In this document: piece by piece, positions 1 to 11,600 of the stretch
Position numbering within the stretch: the first letter of the stretch is position 1
Layout: each line of letters starts with the position of its first letter
DNA from: Rhizophagus irregularis
Taxonomy: Eukaryota; Glomeromycota; Glomeromycetes; Glomerales; Glomeraceae
Reading direction: 5' to 3'
Assembly: GCF_026210795.1 (NCBI RefSeq)
Contig: NC_089431.1
Span: forward strand, 930,001 to 994,000
DNA: 64,000 nucleotides
Program-made: the position numbers and the translations under genes
The notes under the pieces: generated by a model
Databases searched by the model: none
Told to the model about the DNA's origin: nothing
Seen by the model: the letters and a program-made list of their open reading frames with translations, nothing else

Positions 1-807
1 TATCTACTGCTGCTCAAGAAGCTAAAAATCCACAAAGAGATTTACCTATTGGAATCATTGTGAGTTTAATCATCTGTACTATTTTATACGTGGCAGTTTG
101 CGTTGTCTTAACAGGGATTGTTCATTATCCCGAGTTGAATGATCCAGCTCCCGTAACTGTTGCGATTAATGCGATGGGAATGAGTTGGTTAGGAGTTATT
201 GTAGATTTTGGTGCTCTCGCTGGATTATTATCTGGTATACTTGTTTTTCTCATGGGACAAACACGTATTTTTTATGCAATGGCAAAGTAAGTTCTCATGT
301 TACGTGACCTTTTTTTGCAATTTATAAACTCACATTCCTTAATCTTTTTCTTTTGAATTTTTTTTTATTTTTTTTAGGGATGGATTATTCTTCCCGACAA
401 TTGCATCAAAGATTCATCCAAAGTATAAAACGCCGCACATTTCAACGGCTGTCACAGGAGTAATCTGTGCAATTATATCATCTCTTCTTCCGATAGGGGT
501 ACTAGCAGAATTAACATCAGTTGGCACTTTATTAGCATTCCTTTTAGTAAATATTGGAGTTTTGGTATTAAGAATTACAGCTCCTAATGCACCAAGAAAA
601 TTTAAAGTTCCGGGAGGACCTTATTTGATTCCTATTATAGGAGCTTTATTAGATTTATTATTATTGTTTACTGCTACTACTGCTAGTTTAATAAGATTAC
701 TTGTTTGGATGTTAATCGGGTTGGTTATTTATTTCCTTTACGGTAGATCACATTCGGTCGCTAATAATAGTAATCAATATATGAAAAATAAAGAATTAAA
801 TGGATGA
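1..807 (+). CDS. Cationic/neutral amino-acid permease (APC superfamily), 3' part
   Basis: Only the C-terminal ~237 residues are in the window; the 5' end is cut off at base 1. Exon 1 runs to 286, an intron occupies 287-377 (GTAAGT...TTTAG), and the last exon is 378-807. Reading begins STAAQEAKNPQRDLPIGI, the conserved block of CAT/YfnA-like transporters that move amino acids across a membrane by proton coupling or exchange. Around the splice joint it reads GQTRIFYAMAKDGLFFPTIA, then IHPKYKTPHISTA, the usual loop sequence of this family. About six hydrophobic segments remain, and the protein ends in a short polar cytosolic tail (YGRSHSVANNSNQY). Convergent with the F-box gene downstream. Family assignment is firm; substrate and target membrane (plasma or vacuolar) cannot be told from this fragment. 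Confidence 0.9.
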
Positions 808-1132
808 AATAGAAATATTTTTTAATTTATTTTAACATTATGTAATTCCATGTAATAATGAAATATCAAATAAATTTTATAACTGAGAATGATATTGAAA
901 ACGGGAAAATGTTTTCGAATGAATTATGATGATACTCCAAAACGCGTAATTTAATGATTCATTTTATAATTACCTTATAATCTAAAATACAATCGTTTTT
1001 TAACAAATAAACAAAGTCAGTTCTAACCAAGAAATAATAAAATAAAAGTAGTTCTCAAATTATTACATAAAAAAAAAATATATATATATATTATTAATAT
1101 AATAAAACATTAAATATAAAAATTAATTAAAT
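808..1132. other. Intergenic, convergent 3' ends
   Basis: About 325 bases between two convergent genes. AT-rich, with an A-run and an AT dinucleotide run near 1068-1092. No coding or structural signal seen beyond likely 3' UTRs. Confidence 0.6.
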
Positions 1133-2809
1133 TTATTTTTTCCAATCTACGCCATACCATCCTTCTTCGCCATTCTCCCAATCCCATTGTTCAAAAGTGC
1201 GATCCACGATCGGTTCTTCAACCCATTCTTCGCCCCAATATCTCAAATTCCAAAATGTAGGATATTTTCTATCTTCTTTATAAACATAATCAACCCGATT
1301 AATAATTGAACGTGCTTTTCTCAATCCTTCACTAGTTACTTGTGAAGGTGATGCATAACTAACATCTAAATGTTGTAAACTATCACCTAAATATTCAGTT
1401 ATAACGCAAAGGTGATTATCACTTATTAAATAACAATCTGGCATATGTAAACTTCTTAATCTAGCTTTACAGTTCTCTAACCCAATTGCAAGTTCGTTTG
1501 CGGAAAAATGCCAATCCGCATTAATTATTAAATGTTCTAAGGTAGGTGGAAGAGCGTGAAAGAAATTTTCTAATAAACTATCAATACGAAGAATGCTTCC
1601 AAAAATTTCTAACTTATTAAGATATCTACTAAAACTTAATAAAGTTAATAAATATGGTAGGTCAGGCCTTTGAACATCTAATGCCAAATCTACAAGGTTC
1701 GGACAATATTTTGTGATTAAATCGATTACTATATTTGGATTATACACATCTTTAATTTCTATTGGTCCTAAATATATTGTAGATAAAGTTGATCCTGCAT
1801 TTTTTATTAAAGCTGCTAAAACATCATCCCTAACAGTAGACTTTTTAAAATTAAGTTTTTCTAACCGATTTAATGAACTAGAAACAAATGGTTCCATTAT
1901 ATTCTCAAGACTTGAACATTCTTCGAATGTTAAAGTCACTAATTTTTTCGATTCTGCCAAAGGTGCTAATGTAACACATTCTATAAAATCTACCTTAAAG
2001 AATTCCACATGAACTAAAGAATTAATTTGACTTTCAAGCAGCGCAGAAATTATGCGACTTGATTTGTTGCAAGTATGAATAACAAAATATTCAAGAGATT
2101 TTTGTCCTTTAATAAGATTTATTAAGGAATCATATTGTTTCTCAGGAACAGATCTATTTCCCGAAGTGCAAACTCGACCTGGACTTACAAATAATGTCTT
2201 GATATTTTTGCAAATTTTAGCAGCTCCCGCGAAAATATCTGCCTTCAAAAAATCTCCAATACATATAAATTGTCGAAGTTTAGATAAACAAATCTCAGAA
2301 CCTTGATGTGAAAAAAAATTAAGATGGTTATTTGGAACCATAACCATTTCACCAGTTTCAATTGATAGTTTATGAAATGCAGATGAATGACTCATAAAAG
2401 AGTAAATTAACAATTTAGATACCAAAGCTACTCTTTCTCGATATACTTCTCCCCATGGTTCATACCATTCAAACCATGCAGCAATCCCATTATATAAATC
2501 TAAATATGAGATTTGTCGTAAGAACGATGGATAATCAAATGTTGGTGGTATTCTATTATCAGTAATTTCCAAAATATCTTTTTCACTATCGGTAAGTACT
2601 TGTGGATCAAGACAATTTATATATGTTTGAACTAATTTAGAGGAAGGAGTTCTACGTGTTAAACGAAAAGGTTGACTCCATAATAAAGATACTACAGTTT
2701 CACACCAGAGTCTATTCACTAAAAGACATGAATGTAGAGTATATCTATCTTCTTCAAAATCCTTGAAAATGAGATGTAAACAATCCGTTGTTAATAAAGG
2801 TGGAGACAT
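1133..2809 (-). CDS. F-box / leucine-rich-repeat-like protein, single exon
   Basis: Intronless 558-residue frame starting at an ATG preceded by AT-rich leader. Residues ~5-50 are an F-box: DCLHLIFKDFEEDRYTLHSC then LLVNRLWCETVVSLLWSQPF, the Skp1-binding helix bundle of SCF ubiquitin ligases. The rest (~150-530) is a degenerate leucine-rich solenoid with recurring units such as LVTLTFEECSSLENI, LEKLNFKKS, LRSLHMPDC and LQHLDVS, expected to bind a target protein. The C-terminus is Trp/acid-rich (WDWENGEEGWYGVDWKK). F-box genes of this layout are strongly expanded in Rhizophagus. The target is unknown. The convergent neighbour is the permease. Confidence 0.85.
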   Translation of the reverse strand: MSPPLLTTDCLHLIFKDFEEDRYTLHSCLLVNRLWCETVVSLLWSQPFRLTRRTPSSKLVQTYINCLDPQVLTDSEKDILEITDNRIPPTFDYPSFLRQISYLDLYNGIAAWFEWYEPWGEVYRERVALVSKLLIYSFMSHSSAFHKLSIETGEMVMVPNNHLNFFSHQGSEICLSKLRQFICIGDFLKADIFAGAAKICKNIKTLFVSPGRVCTSGNRSVPEKQYDSLINLIKGQKSLEYFVIHTCNKSSRIISALLESQINSLVHVEFFKVDFIECVTLAPLAESKKLVTLTFEECSSLENIMEPFVSSSLNRLEKLNFKKSTVRDDVLAALIKNAGSTLSTIYLGPIEIKDVYNPNIVIDLITKYCPNLVDLALDVQRPDLPYLLTLLSFSRYLNKLEIFGSILRIDSLLENFFHALPPTLEHLIINADWHFSANELAIGLENCKARLRSLHMPDCYLISDNHLCVITEYLGDSLQHLDVSYASPSQVTSEGLRKARSIINRVDYVYKEDRKYPTFWNLRYWGEEWVEEPIVDRTFEQWDWENGEEGWYGVDWKK

Positions 2810-5800
2810 TTTTTTATTATAAAAAATTTGAAAAAATTTTTTTAGAAAGATAATTTGGAACTATTCTTTTTTTTTTTATGCGGGGTATATATTTTATATT
2901 GTGATTATATCATATGCATAATTTAATAATTTAATTTTTTTTCTTGAAAATTTCATTTCTCGTGACCATCATGACGAAATATTTTAAAACAATTTTCTTT
3001 TTTAAAAAAAAATTTTTGGCTTTTTTGTTTGTAAAAAAGAAAAAATTTTTTTCTTAACGGCAATAACTCCTTTTTCTCCATTGTTTATCTACTTATTGTT
3101 CTTATTGTCACAAAATCTAGTGACGGAAAAATTTTTGAATCAACTATTAATATATCATGCATGAATATTATAGTTCAAAAATAGGATTAAAAAAAGCCTT
3201 TGTCCTCGAATTTATACTAAAGATGGTTGGCTTATCAAATGAATAATGTAATGATCCTGACCGAGATAAGAATTGGTATTCTATAAAAGGAATTAAACCA
3301 AACAAAGATTTTGATCGATTACGACCGAATTTGAATTTCTCGGCCGGAATTAATTCGGACCTATAAATTACAAATTAACAGAGTCCAAATACGGCAACAT
3401 CCTTGTGTTGATCGTCATGATCGATCTTATCGATCATATGATAATAAATCTATACTTCTTTATATATGAAATTTCAAATCATCCCCTACATAGTATTCGC
3501 GCGTATTGAAAATGAACAGTAATTAATAAGGGAATTTCACTGTAAATTACGCATTAAACTATTATTAACTTCATTTTATTTATATTATTGCTAATTAAGA
3601 AAGACACTTAACTCTGTGTAGATATATTCTCTATAAATGCATTTCTTTTAAATGCATGATTCTAAACTTATATGACACTCTTTTTAAGTTCAGGATTTCC
3701 TGTTATAGCATTTATAAAAAGTTAGCTTGTATACATTTAAATTTAATTATTTATTATTATAATTAAGAAATTTACTAGCAACTGTAGATAACTTGCTTGT
3801 ATTTTCAAATAAATGTTTATATGATTATATGATTAAAATAAAAGGTTCAATTTAATATTTAAAAATTTTAAAATTAAATTGGCCACTAGTTTTAGATAAT
3901 ATCATATACCTTCACTTACCTGTAAATAAATAATATATGACTAACTAGCTGTAATTTAATTTAATAAATAAATTTTTTTTAAAGGTAATTATTCCCTTTA
4001 AAATTAATATAATTTACTAAAAATCAAATTATCTCATCAAATTTAATTTAATTTAGAACTATAACATGTAAAACTAATATTATTTAACTTATTTTATTGA
4101 AATAAATTAAATGAGTTATATTTCATTTTTTTACAATTACTAAGTGGCAAGATATCTAATAAAATGTATTTTAATATACAATTAGATTTCTATATACTGA
4201 TATTCTATATACCAATAATTACCTGTATTAATAAATTTTTTATGTCCTGTTAGAATCTCTAGATATAATAATAGAAATTTTATTATATAGATTTAATAAT
4301 TTAGTGTTAAAATTTGATCTATGATTCTTATTATACATGTATGAATATAAAAAATTGACTAAAGTTTAAAGTATAGATTTAAACAAATAATGATTTGTTT
4401 TATTGTATAAATTTACAATAAAATTGATTTTGTATATAAATTTACAATAAATTTTACCTTCATACTTTAGAATTAAAGGGTTTGATGTATAAAACTTATA
4501 AATATACTTTTTATTATATTTTTTTTTATCAATTAATTTAATTATAAATGTAAATTTCAGTAAAAAAAGTAACTAATATAAATAGAAGTAAAGTAATAAA
4601 ATTAAAAAAAAAATTAGTAAACAATAATAATAATTATAATGATAATTATAATAATAATGATAAGAATAATTTTAGTGATGAATTTGAAGAATCTTTAAAC
4701 TAAAATTTAAAATAAGGGCCCTAATAGAGAAGGAAAAAAAAGATAATCTTCAATTTACTAATATTTGAATCATATTTTTTCTACCAAATATAACATCAAA
4801 ACTTTAGCTAATAGAAATTAAAATAATTCAAAACTTTAAAAATTATTGCTTAAATATAAAATTATAAGTAGCTATATATTTGAAATTTAATTAAATAATT
4901 TGAATAAGGTTTTGATATAAGCAAGCATTTATTTTTTTTGTAATTTTATATTTTTTTTATATTTACTAATTTTTTTAAGTATAGAAATAAATTAAATATT
5001 AAATAAGCAATTGATTTTATTGTTAAACTTGAAAAAGTGTAAAATAGAAAACTATATGCAATTTGCTATTTATTTCTGATTCTGAATCAATTTAAAAAAT
5101 ATAAGCTATTGCATATGTGCCGATTTTTGGAATTAGTCTAAATTAAGATTTTTATAAAAATTTAATATTTTAGTAAGATTAACATTACACAAATCTAAAT
5201 TAAATATGTGTTACATATTTACGTAACTCAGATTTAATAAAAAATAAAAAAAATTTTTTTAATCAATATTCAAAAATAACGGTAATAACCACTTCTTTTT
5301 CCCCATCACTGCCCATCACTTTTCCATCATTTTTCTATTCACTTTTATTAATTATGACAAAAAAGTTTATAAGCAAATATAGCAGTTATTTTTAAGTGGT
5401 AAGTAAAAGAAAAAACTTAATATTTTATATACATAGATAAGACATATTTTTTCATAATTTTTAGCTTTAATTTATTGTTTTTCTTTGTAAAAAATACATG
5501 CAAATAAAAAATAATTATGATGTAAAATAGTTGTAAAATGAATAATAAGATATTCTTTTTTTTCAAAATAACTAATTATATATTTGTTTTTTATCTTTTA
5601 AAATTATTTTATTAGATTTATTCTATTAAAATCCTTAAATGGCAAATAAAATCTTTTAAATAAAGTAAAAGAATTTGGGATTCTCTTATGAAAGCATTTT
5701 TTGGTAAGAAATAAAATTTTCAGATCGGACTTTATGCAGGTGACAAAATCGTGCATTATTATTCCTGGAGATATGCTAACGTCATCATTTTACATTCATT

Positions 5801-5833
5801 TGAAAGCTGAGAATTTGCTCTATCGTAAGAATC
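2810..5833. other. Gene-free AT-rich interval
   Basis: No convincing gene on either strand. It starts with the likely promoter of the F-box gene (T/A tracts at 2814-2880). A perfect 9-bp inverted repeat, ATGATCGAT/ATCGATCAT with 3-nt loop, lies at 3417-3437. A possible orphan terminal exon at 4561-4703 is listed separately. The rest is low-complexity A/T sequence. Confidence 0.6.
4561..4703 (+). pseudogene. Possible orphan terminal exon, Asn-rich
   Basis: After an acceptor-like TTTCAG at 4555-4560 there is an open stretch to a TAA at 4701-4703. It reads lysine-rich then asparagine-rich, ending NNFSDEFEESLN. The acidic end looks protein-like, but there is no ATG and no recognisable upstream exon, and AAT-repeat DNA can produce Asn runs by chance. 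It may be a relic of a decayed gene or plain low-complexity sequence. Confidence 0.2.
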
Positions 5834-6373
5834 AAAGATCAGGAAAATTGGATCACTGGATGAGGCGTAATTAACGATCAAAGTCAAATCAAATTTAAAA
5901 ATTAAAAATAAATATATTAGACATAATTATTCACAATCCAGTGATTCAATTCATTCGATTTTAGGCTTATTAGATAGACCTCAATTTTCTCTTTCAAATG
6001 AATATAATTTCATTCGTGTAGCTTGCATCTACAGGTATTTAATAAATTTTTTTATATCAGATTTTATCAAACTTATAAAATTTTATATTAATAATATAAT
6101 TGATGATTCCTAAACATCTACATATATTAAACGAATTATTTTAAATTTATTTTAAAGATAAAAGTTGGCATCACCTTAGGGAGCAAAGATCATTCAAATT
6201 GAATCACTACATGTGAAGTAATTAACGATCAAATTTAGATAAAATTCAATAAATATACTGAACGTGATTACTGAACAACTAGTGATTCAATTCACTTGAT
6301 TTTAGATTCATTAGATAGATCTCGATTTTCTCTTTCAAATGAATGTAAATTTATTTGTATAGCTTATTTCTAC
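5834..6373. repeat. Direct repeat pair (~190-200 bp copies) with internal inverted ends
   Basis: Two related copies at about 5834-6031 and 6184-6373. Shared blocks include AATTAACGATCAAA, GTGATTCAATTCA, TTTTCTCTTTCAAATGAAT and TGTAGCTT/TATAGCTT. Each copy also carries an inner inverted repeat: TTGGATCACTGG against CCAGTGATTCAA in copy 1, and TTGAATCACTA against TAGTGATTCAA in copy 2. This fits a miniature inverted-repeat element present twice in tandem, with an unrelated spacer. Confidence 0.65.
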
Positions 6374-7083
6374 GAAGAATTATCAATAATTTTGTCATGA
6401 GAGTTATATTTAATCTTTTAAATTTTAATGATATCTTATATTAAAAAAAAATTAAAAATTATATAATTAATTAGTTTTTTTTGCATTATCTAGTATAAAT
6501 TTATTATTCTTATATAAATGATAATTTATATTTGCTTTAATAAAATTATTTTTGTGTAAAAAATTAGATTCCAAGAATCGGCCCATATGGTATAAAATTA
6601 GATATACTTATTAATAAAATTTCAAATATTATTTCAACTATTTTTATTGATAATAAATAAGGTTCAATATGATTTAATGAATCATATTAATGATGCAAAT
6701 TTCTTTACATACCAAAAAAAATCTTAGATAATATACAAATTATAAATCTTATATATACAAAATAAAGAAATACCTGCAGGCCTGCTGCAAAAAATAATAC
6801 TAATAATGAAAAGCAAGGTATTAACTTCAAAAGTTTCACTAAAAGAAGTAATTAAAAAGGTAATTCTTTTTTATAAACAACAACCTATTGATAATAATTG
6901 TAAAATAAAAGATTTTAAACTTTTTAGATATTAGTATACTTTAGATTTAAAATTTTATTATATTAGTTTTTTACAATAAAAGTTAATTAAAAATTATTAT
7001 TTTTCTTATAATTAAATACTATTAATATTGTATAATTGATTTTGGAATTTTTATAACAATTAATAATAATTAATATAAGGGGA
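6374..7083. other. Gene-free AT-rich interval
   Basis: Mostly A/T sequence. A less AT-rich patch at 6770-6860 (CCTGCAGGCCTGCTGC) reads open for ~25 codons before a GTAATT donor-like site, but no exon partner was found. Confidence 0.45.
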
Positions 7084-7282
7084 CACACGTCAAATGACCA
7101 AAAATAGGCAAAAAAAATGGCGCAAATCGCATAAACTATTCGCAAATTTGTATAAACTATTTACAAATAGTATAGGTTAATTCGTAAATAGCCAAAAACA
7201 GCCAAGAATAGCCAAGAATAGCCAAGAATAGCCACTGCTTTTCGCACCATTTTTTTTGCCGATTTTTAGCATTTTGACCTGT
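7084..7282. mobile_element. MITE-like element with ~37-bp imperfect terminal inverted repeats
   Basis: The left end (~7084-7123) contains GTCAAATGACC, AAAAATAGGCAAAAAAAATGG and CGC in order. The reverse complement of the right end (7244-7282) reads GTCAAAATGCT, AAAAATCGGCAAAAAAAATGG and TGC, so about 37 bp match with few differences. Between them is a short minisatellite of the 10-mer AGCCAAGAAT (about four copies, 7190-7233) and an ACTATTYRCAAAT palindromic stretch. No coding capacity and no clear target-site duplication. Confidence 0.6.
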
Positions 7283-8920
7283 AGAAGTTACACATATCAC
7301 ATAATATTCATTTTATTATAAACCTTACCCCCCCTTGTTAGATTTTATAACCAATCAAATTATAATATTTATAAATCATATGATTTAAATAAGTGTAACG
7401 TAAAATTTTAACTACCTCCTCCTCCCTATAATAATTATGTAATATGTGTAAGCTCCCTAATTAAGTTTTAAATTTTAATTTTATAATAAATAATACAATA
7501 AATATTGAAATATGATTTTTTTTGCACTTGCAATATGTTATATCTTCCTTTTTTAATATTAATTATGTCAATTATTTTGATTACATAATTTTATTAAGAT
7601 TTTCTATTTTTTATGGTATGAAACTTTATGCACTTATTATATACTATAAAAAACTTTATACTATACATATTTTTGATTATTTTACAAGTTTTCTTAATAT
7701 ATTAAAAAGTGTTATTTTTACTTTTATATATAACATATTATAGGGGTATAACATAATATAGATGTGATAAAAAAAATAATTTTTTATTATTATTATTATA
7801 TTCAAGGAAATAATGTTTTTTATTTAAAAAAAATACAAAAATCAAATTTATTTTAAATAAATCACATTCTACTTGTTTACAAATATATTTTATAAATTCA
7901 ATAAATATATTAAAATAAATTATTTTATAGGTTTTTATAATATATTTATTATTAAAATTTATAAAAAAAAATTTTTTTATTTATAGTCATATCTTTTTAA
8001 ATGAATTATTCTAAATGTGTAATTATAAAGAAAGTTAACTATATTTTAGTAAATAATAAATTTCAAAATTTTCAGAATTTAAAAGTCAGATTTTTCTGTA
8101 AACTTTTTTTTTGGATTTTTTTCTTAAGTTTTATTGAATTTTTTTTTGGATTTTTTTTTTATATTTCTTTTTTAGATTTTTTTTAATTTTTCTTTGAATT
8201 TCTTTTTTGGATTTCTTTTAAGTTTCTTTTTTTTTTGTTAAAATTTTTTATTTTTTTTTATATTTTACTTTATATTTAATTTTAATTTTACTTTAATTTT
8301 AATTATTTATTAATCTTTTCATTTATTTTATTATTGGTTTTAGTTTATTCTAACTTTGTATATTTTATTTTTAATTTCATTTAATCTTATTTTGATTTTA
8401 TTTTATTTTATCTTTTTATTTCAATTTTAATTATTTTTAACTTCAGTATAGTTATTAAAAGTCTGTAAAAATCATATGAACTATAATATAATATAATGAG
8501 ATTATAGATTTTTCCATTTACAGTAAATGTATTTTAGATTAAAACTATATATAAATTTTTTAATTTTTTATACATGTGTGAAATCATCTGATTTTAATAA
8601 ATTTATATATTGAAGAGTAAATTAGCAACAGTTATTTTTTTTTAGAGCTTACCCCCTGGGTTAAATAATTTGGGTTAAATCATCCTCTTAAAATTTATAT
8701 TTCACATCAATCATTTTTTTTTTTAAAAAAAAAATTATTTGTATAGTATTATTAATAACCAAGTTTTCTTACATTCTTGATAGTCTTTTGTTTTTGATTG
8801 TGACTATAATTTACATTTTTTTTTGAAAATTTGGGCAAAATTATATAATTATATGAAATTTACTAATAGGTTAAATTACCCAGGTTAAATCATATATATA
8901 TTTTTAGAATTTTTCTAACT
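7283..8920. other. Gene-free low-complexity interval
   Basis: Contains a long T-rich polypyrimidine tract (about 8095-8460) with repeated TTTTTGGATTTTTT blocks, which produces spurious hydrophobic reading frames. A T(n)A(n) palindrome lies near 8713-8734. A direct repeat, GGGTTAAATAATTTGGGTTA at about 8659 and AGGTTAAATTACCCAGGTTA at about 8870, shares the element GGTTAAATCAT that follows each copy. No gene seen. Confidence 0.5.
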
Positions 8921-9037
8921 ATCACCGGGGTGATGATCACCGGTGACTGAAATAACGATGATCGACCAGCATTAAAAAAATATAGTGCCGGTAAAAATTG
9001 ATAATTCCGGCCAACGGTGATGTTCACCCCCGGTGAT
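8921..9037. mobile_element. Short GC-richer inverted-repeat element
   Basis: The left end is ATCACCGGGG then TGATGATCACCG; the reverse complement of the right end is ATCACCGGGGGTGAACATCACCG. The arms match over ~22 bp with few differences and stand out as GC-rich islands in AT-rich surroundings. The inner part contains further CCGG-bearing palindromic bits (GTGCCGGTAA, TTCCGGCC). Non-coding; probably a MITE or a fold-back unit. No TSD could be assigned. Confidence 0.6.
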
Positions 9038-10200
9038 TTGAAGTAAAAATCATATTTTTATATGCAAAAAACAAATAAATATAAAAATATATATATTGAT
9101 TATACCAATGTATTCAGTTATAGTCATGTATTATATATTTTTAATGTTACTTTATTTTATTATTTTATATTATTAATAATTGTATTTTTTAAAAAACAAA
9201 ATAATGAATTATTTTCCTTGTTCCACAAGATCACAGTTTGCACCAATCATGCTTCACAAAAAAATAAAGATCAAAATTGAGATGGTACAACGCTCTTGCT
9301 GACATTTATGATACAAAGAACTTATCGAGAATGTGCTTAGTTTAAAGAGCGATAGAAAGCATTAAAGGTTTCTAAGGTAACAGAATATGTAAAAGGATAG
9401 TGGAAATGGATTTTCCTGAATAATCTTTAGGGCAAGACGAACTTATTGAAAGTCGGGACATAAAAGATTCATATTATCGTAAAGTTGCCATGCAAGTGCT
9501 TGGTATATTTTCGTTAATTTGTCCTGCAAACTTTACTCAACACGTCTTTGTTTTAAAGATCTCAACTTGGAAGAGGAATTGTCATGTACTCTACCACCCG
9601 TCATATATTCTCAAAATGTACTACATCAAAGACTACTACGAAGGAACAACCATAATTGTCAGTAGTAAGCTTAGGGACAACAACAAACTCACATGCCGGA
9701 TTTTAAGCGGAGTTATTGATCTTGGTGATTGAAATTAGAGAAAGTATTTTAGATGAAAAGACAAGAATAGTAATCCAACAATTTTATAATTATGATATTA
9801 TTACCACTTAATGGATTCTACACCAAGAGTCCGAATTTTCATACAATCAGAATCCGTACTCAAGGTTTAACTCGACAGACAAAGGAGAAATCTCTTCATG
9901 GGGTAATAATCATACTCAAAATTATCGTTCAGCCAATTAGTAAATTAAAACTCAGCGATATTATATCAAATGAATAAATATATTTATGGCATTATTTATT
10001 TAATTCATTGGATAATATCAAATATGTTGTATCTAAAGTTGGAAGGGAATACTAAGCGCTAGAACATAATAATATTTACAAGTTTAAGTTTAGCATTTTT
10101 ACATCATGTAAACAAAAATAATAAAGTTTCTGATTAACTGAGTGTGTATTTACTGTATATATGTGGATGATTGTGTTGTACAAATTAAAGTTTTTAAAGA
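9038..10200. other. Interval with possible decayed coding sequence (9200-9980)
   Basis: Base composition from ~9215 to 9980 is more gene-like than its surroundings, and short open stretches appear in several + strand frames (for example FKDLNLEEELSCTLPPVIYS around 9550-9610). They are broken by stops and frame changes, no domain was recognised and no start codon fits. It is either a decayed gene or intron-containing coding sequence that I could not assemble. Confidence 0.3.
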
Positions 10201-11600
10201 TCAGTCACTAGATCGGCGATGCTGGAAATAGTGGGTAATAAAGAACAGAAGGCTAACCAGCATACCACCAATGTATCCAATTCCATCATTTTGGAAGCCG
10301 ACCAATAATCCTGCTGTTACGATCACTAGGGTAAAATTCTTCTTTTTTGTCTCATCATCATCATGATCACCTTTTCTCACGAAATTTCGTGCTGCAGATG
10401 ATAATTCTGCTCCAGAAACAAAGAGCATTAAACCGAGAATTGACATGGGAAAATAATTTAAAAGACTAGTTAAAGTCTTTCCAAATAATATCCCAAGAAT
10501 CAATTTAAAAAATCCAAGAATCAAAATGCTAACTTCGGATCTTGCGCCGAAACGGTATTGTCCAGCCAGTCCACCCGATCCATGACAATATGGGGTAGAG
10601 CCGAAAAAACATCCAATAATGTTCATAAGTCCGATGGAAATTGAAATTCTTCCAACAGTATTCAATGAGGAACGTTCCGGGAACAAATCATTAGCTAATG
10701 CTGCTAATGCGATAACAGAATTGAGAGCTGTCAGTGGAAGTTGACCAAGAGATGCACTAAGAAATCCGACTTTAAATTCTTCTAAAGTTGGGACAATAAC
10801 TTCAGGATAATTAAATGAGGCTGATGGTAATATACTGTCAGATCTAAAAACTTTTATTAAGGCGATTATTAGCCCAACAATGAATAGAATTAGTGCTGAC
10901 GGTACTCTTTTTGATGAATAAAATGTGAATACGAATATGAACGATAGAATAGCCCATTCATAATTATCATTCCATTTCCAAGAACTACCACCCCAACCAC
11001 TACTTTTTCGAACCATATCAGCAGCTTTTATTATCAGCGTTACGCCCGCTCCCAATTGAATACCCCTGACAACTGGAATAGGTGTCCATTTTTCGATGAT
11101 TTTAATAGTTCTAGTGATACCAAGAATAAGTATCATTGACCCAACACCAATACCTGCTGACATGATTTCTCCTATTGATAAATTTGCCGATATTGCAACC
11201 GCTGCAATAGCTATATATAGACATTAAGACATTATTAACTTTTTTTTTAAAAAAAAAAGAAAAAAAAGTAAAATTAACGAAATAAATTATCACCTTTCAT
11301 AGGTTGAACGCACATAGGGATTCGAAACATCAAGCCACTAACGATATTCCATAGACCTCCGAATATAAGTGATGAAGTCAAAGAAATTTGTCCATTGATT
11401 GAAAGAGCTACCAAGATTGGAAGTAAGGTGCCCAAATCTCCAAGACTGCCACTCAATTCAGATAGAGAAGTGTTCTTTTTCATATGTAATGTTCTCTCTT
11501 TAACGGATGAGCGAATATAAAGTAAAGGCTCGTTCCAAAAGGAAAAGCCATGGTTCGAATTTGGCGATTCATCAATTTCGACAATTTCATGAGATGGCAT
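10201..11600 (-). CDS. Molybdate transporter, MOT1 family (SLC26-like fold)
   Basis: Two exons on the minus strand: 11600-11294 and 11210-10201, intron 11293-11211 (GTGATA...TATAG). The joined protein is ~438 residues. Residues ~47-60 read LSGSLGDLGTLLPILVALS, and the exon joint restores MCVQPMK+AIAAVAISANLS, the PxxVQPMKxIAA signature of MOT1 molybdate permeases. The second half carries LTTLNSVIALAALANDLFPE-like helix text and GSTPYCHGSGGLAGQYRFGA, the second family motif, then hydrophobic helices to the end. About ten membrane segments are expected. It supplies molybdate for molybdenum-cofactor enzymes such as nitrate reductase. The N-terminal ~40 residues are polar. Sulfate transport is less likely because the STAS domain of SULTR proteins is absent. 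Confidence 0.9.

Noticed and set aside
7522-8186. Hydrophobic 60-70-codon frames
   Set aside because: Produced by T-rich low-complexity sequence (Phe/Ile/Leu/Tyr codons only); no conserved features.
11540-11560. TGGTTCGAAT resembling a tRNA T-loop
   Set aside because: It lies in the coding sequence of the molybdate transporter and no acceptor, D or anticodon stems can be formed around it.
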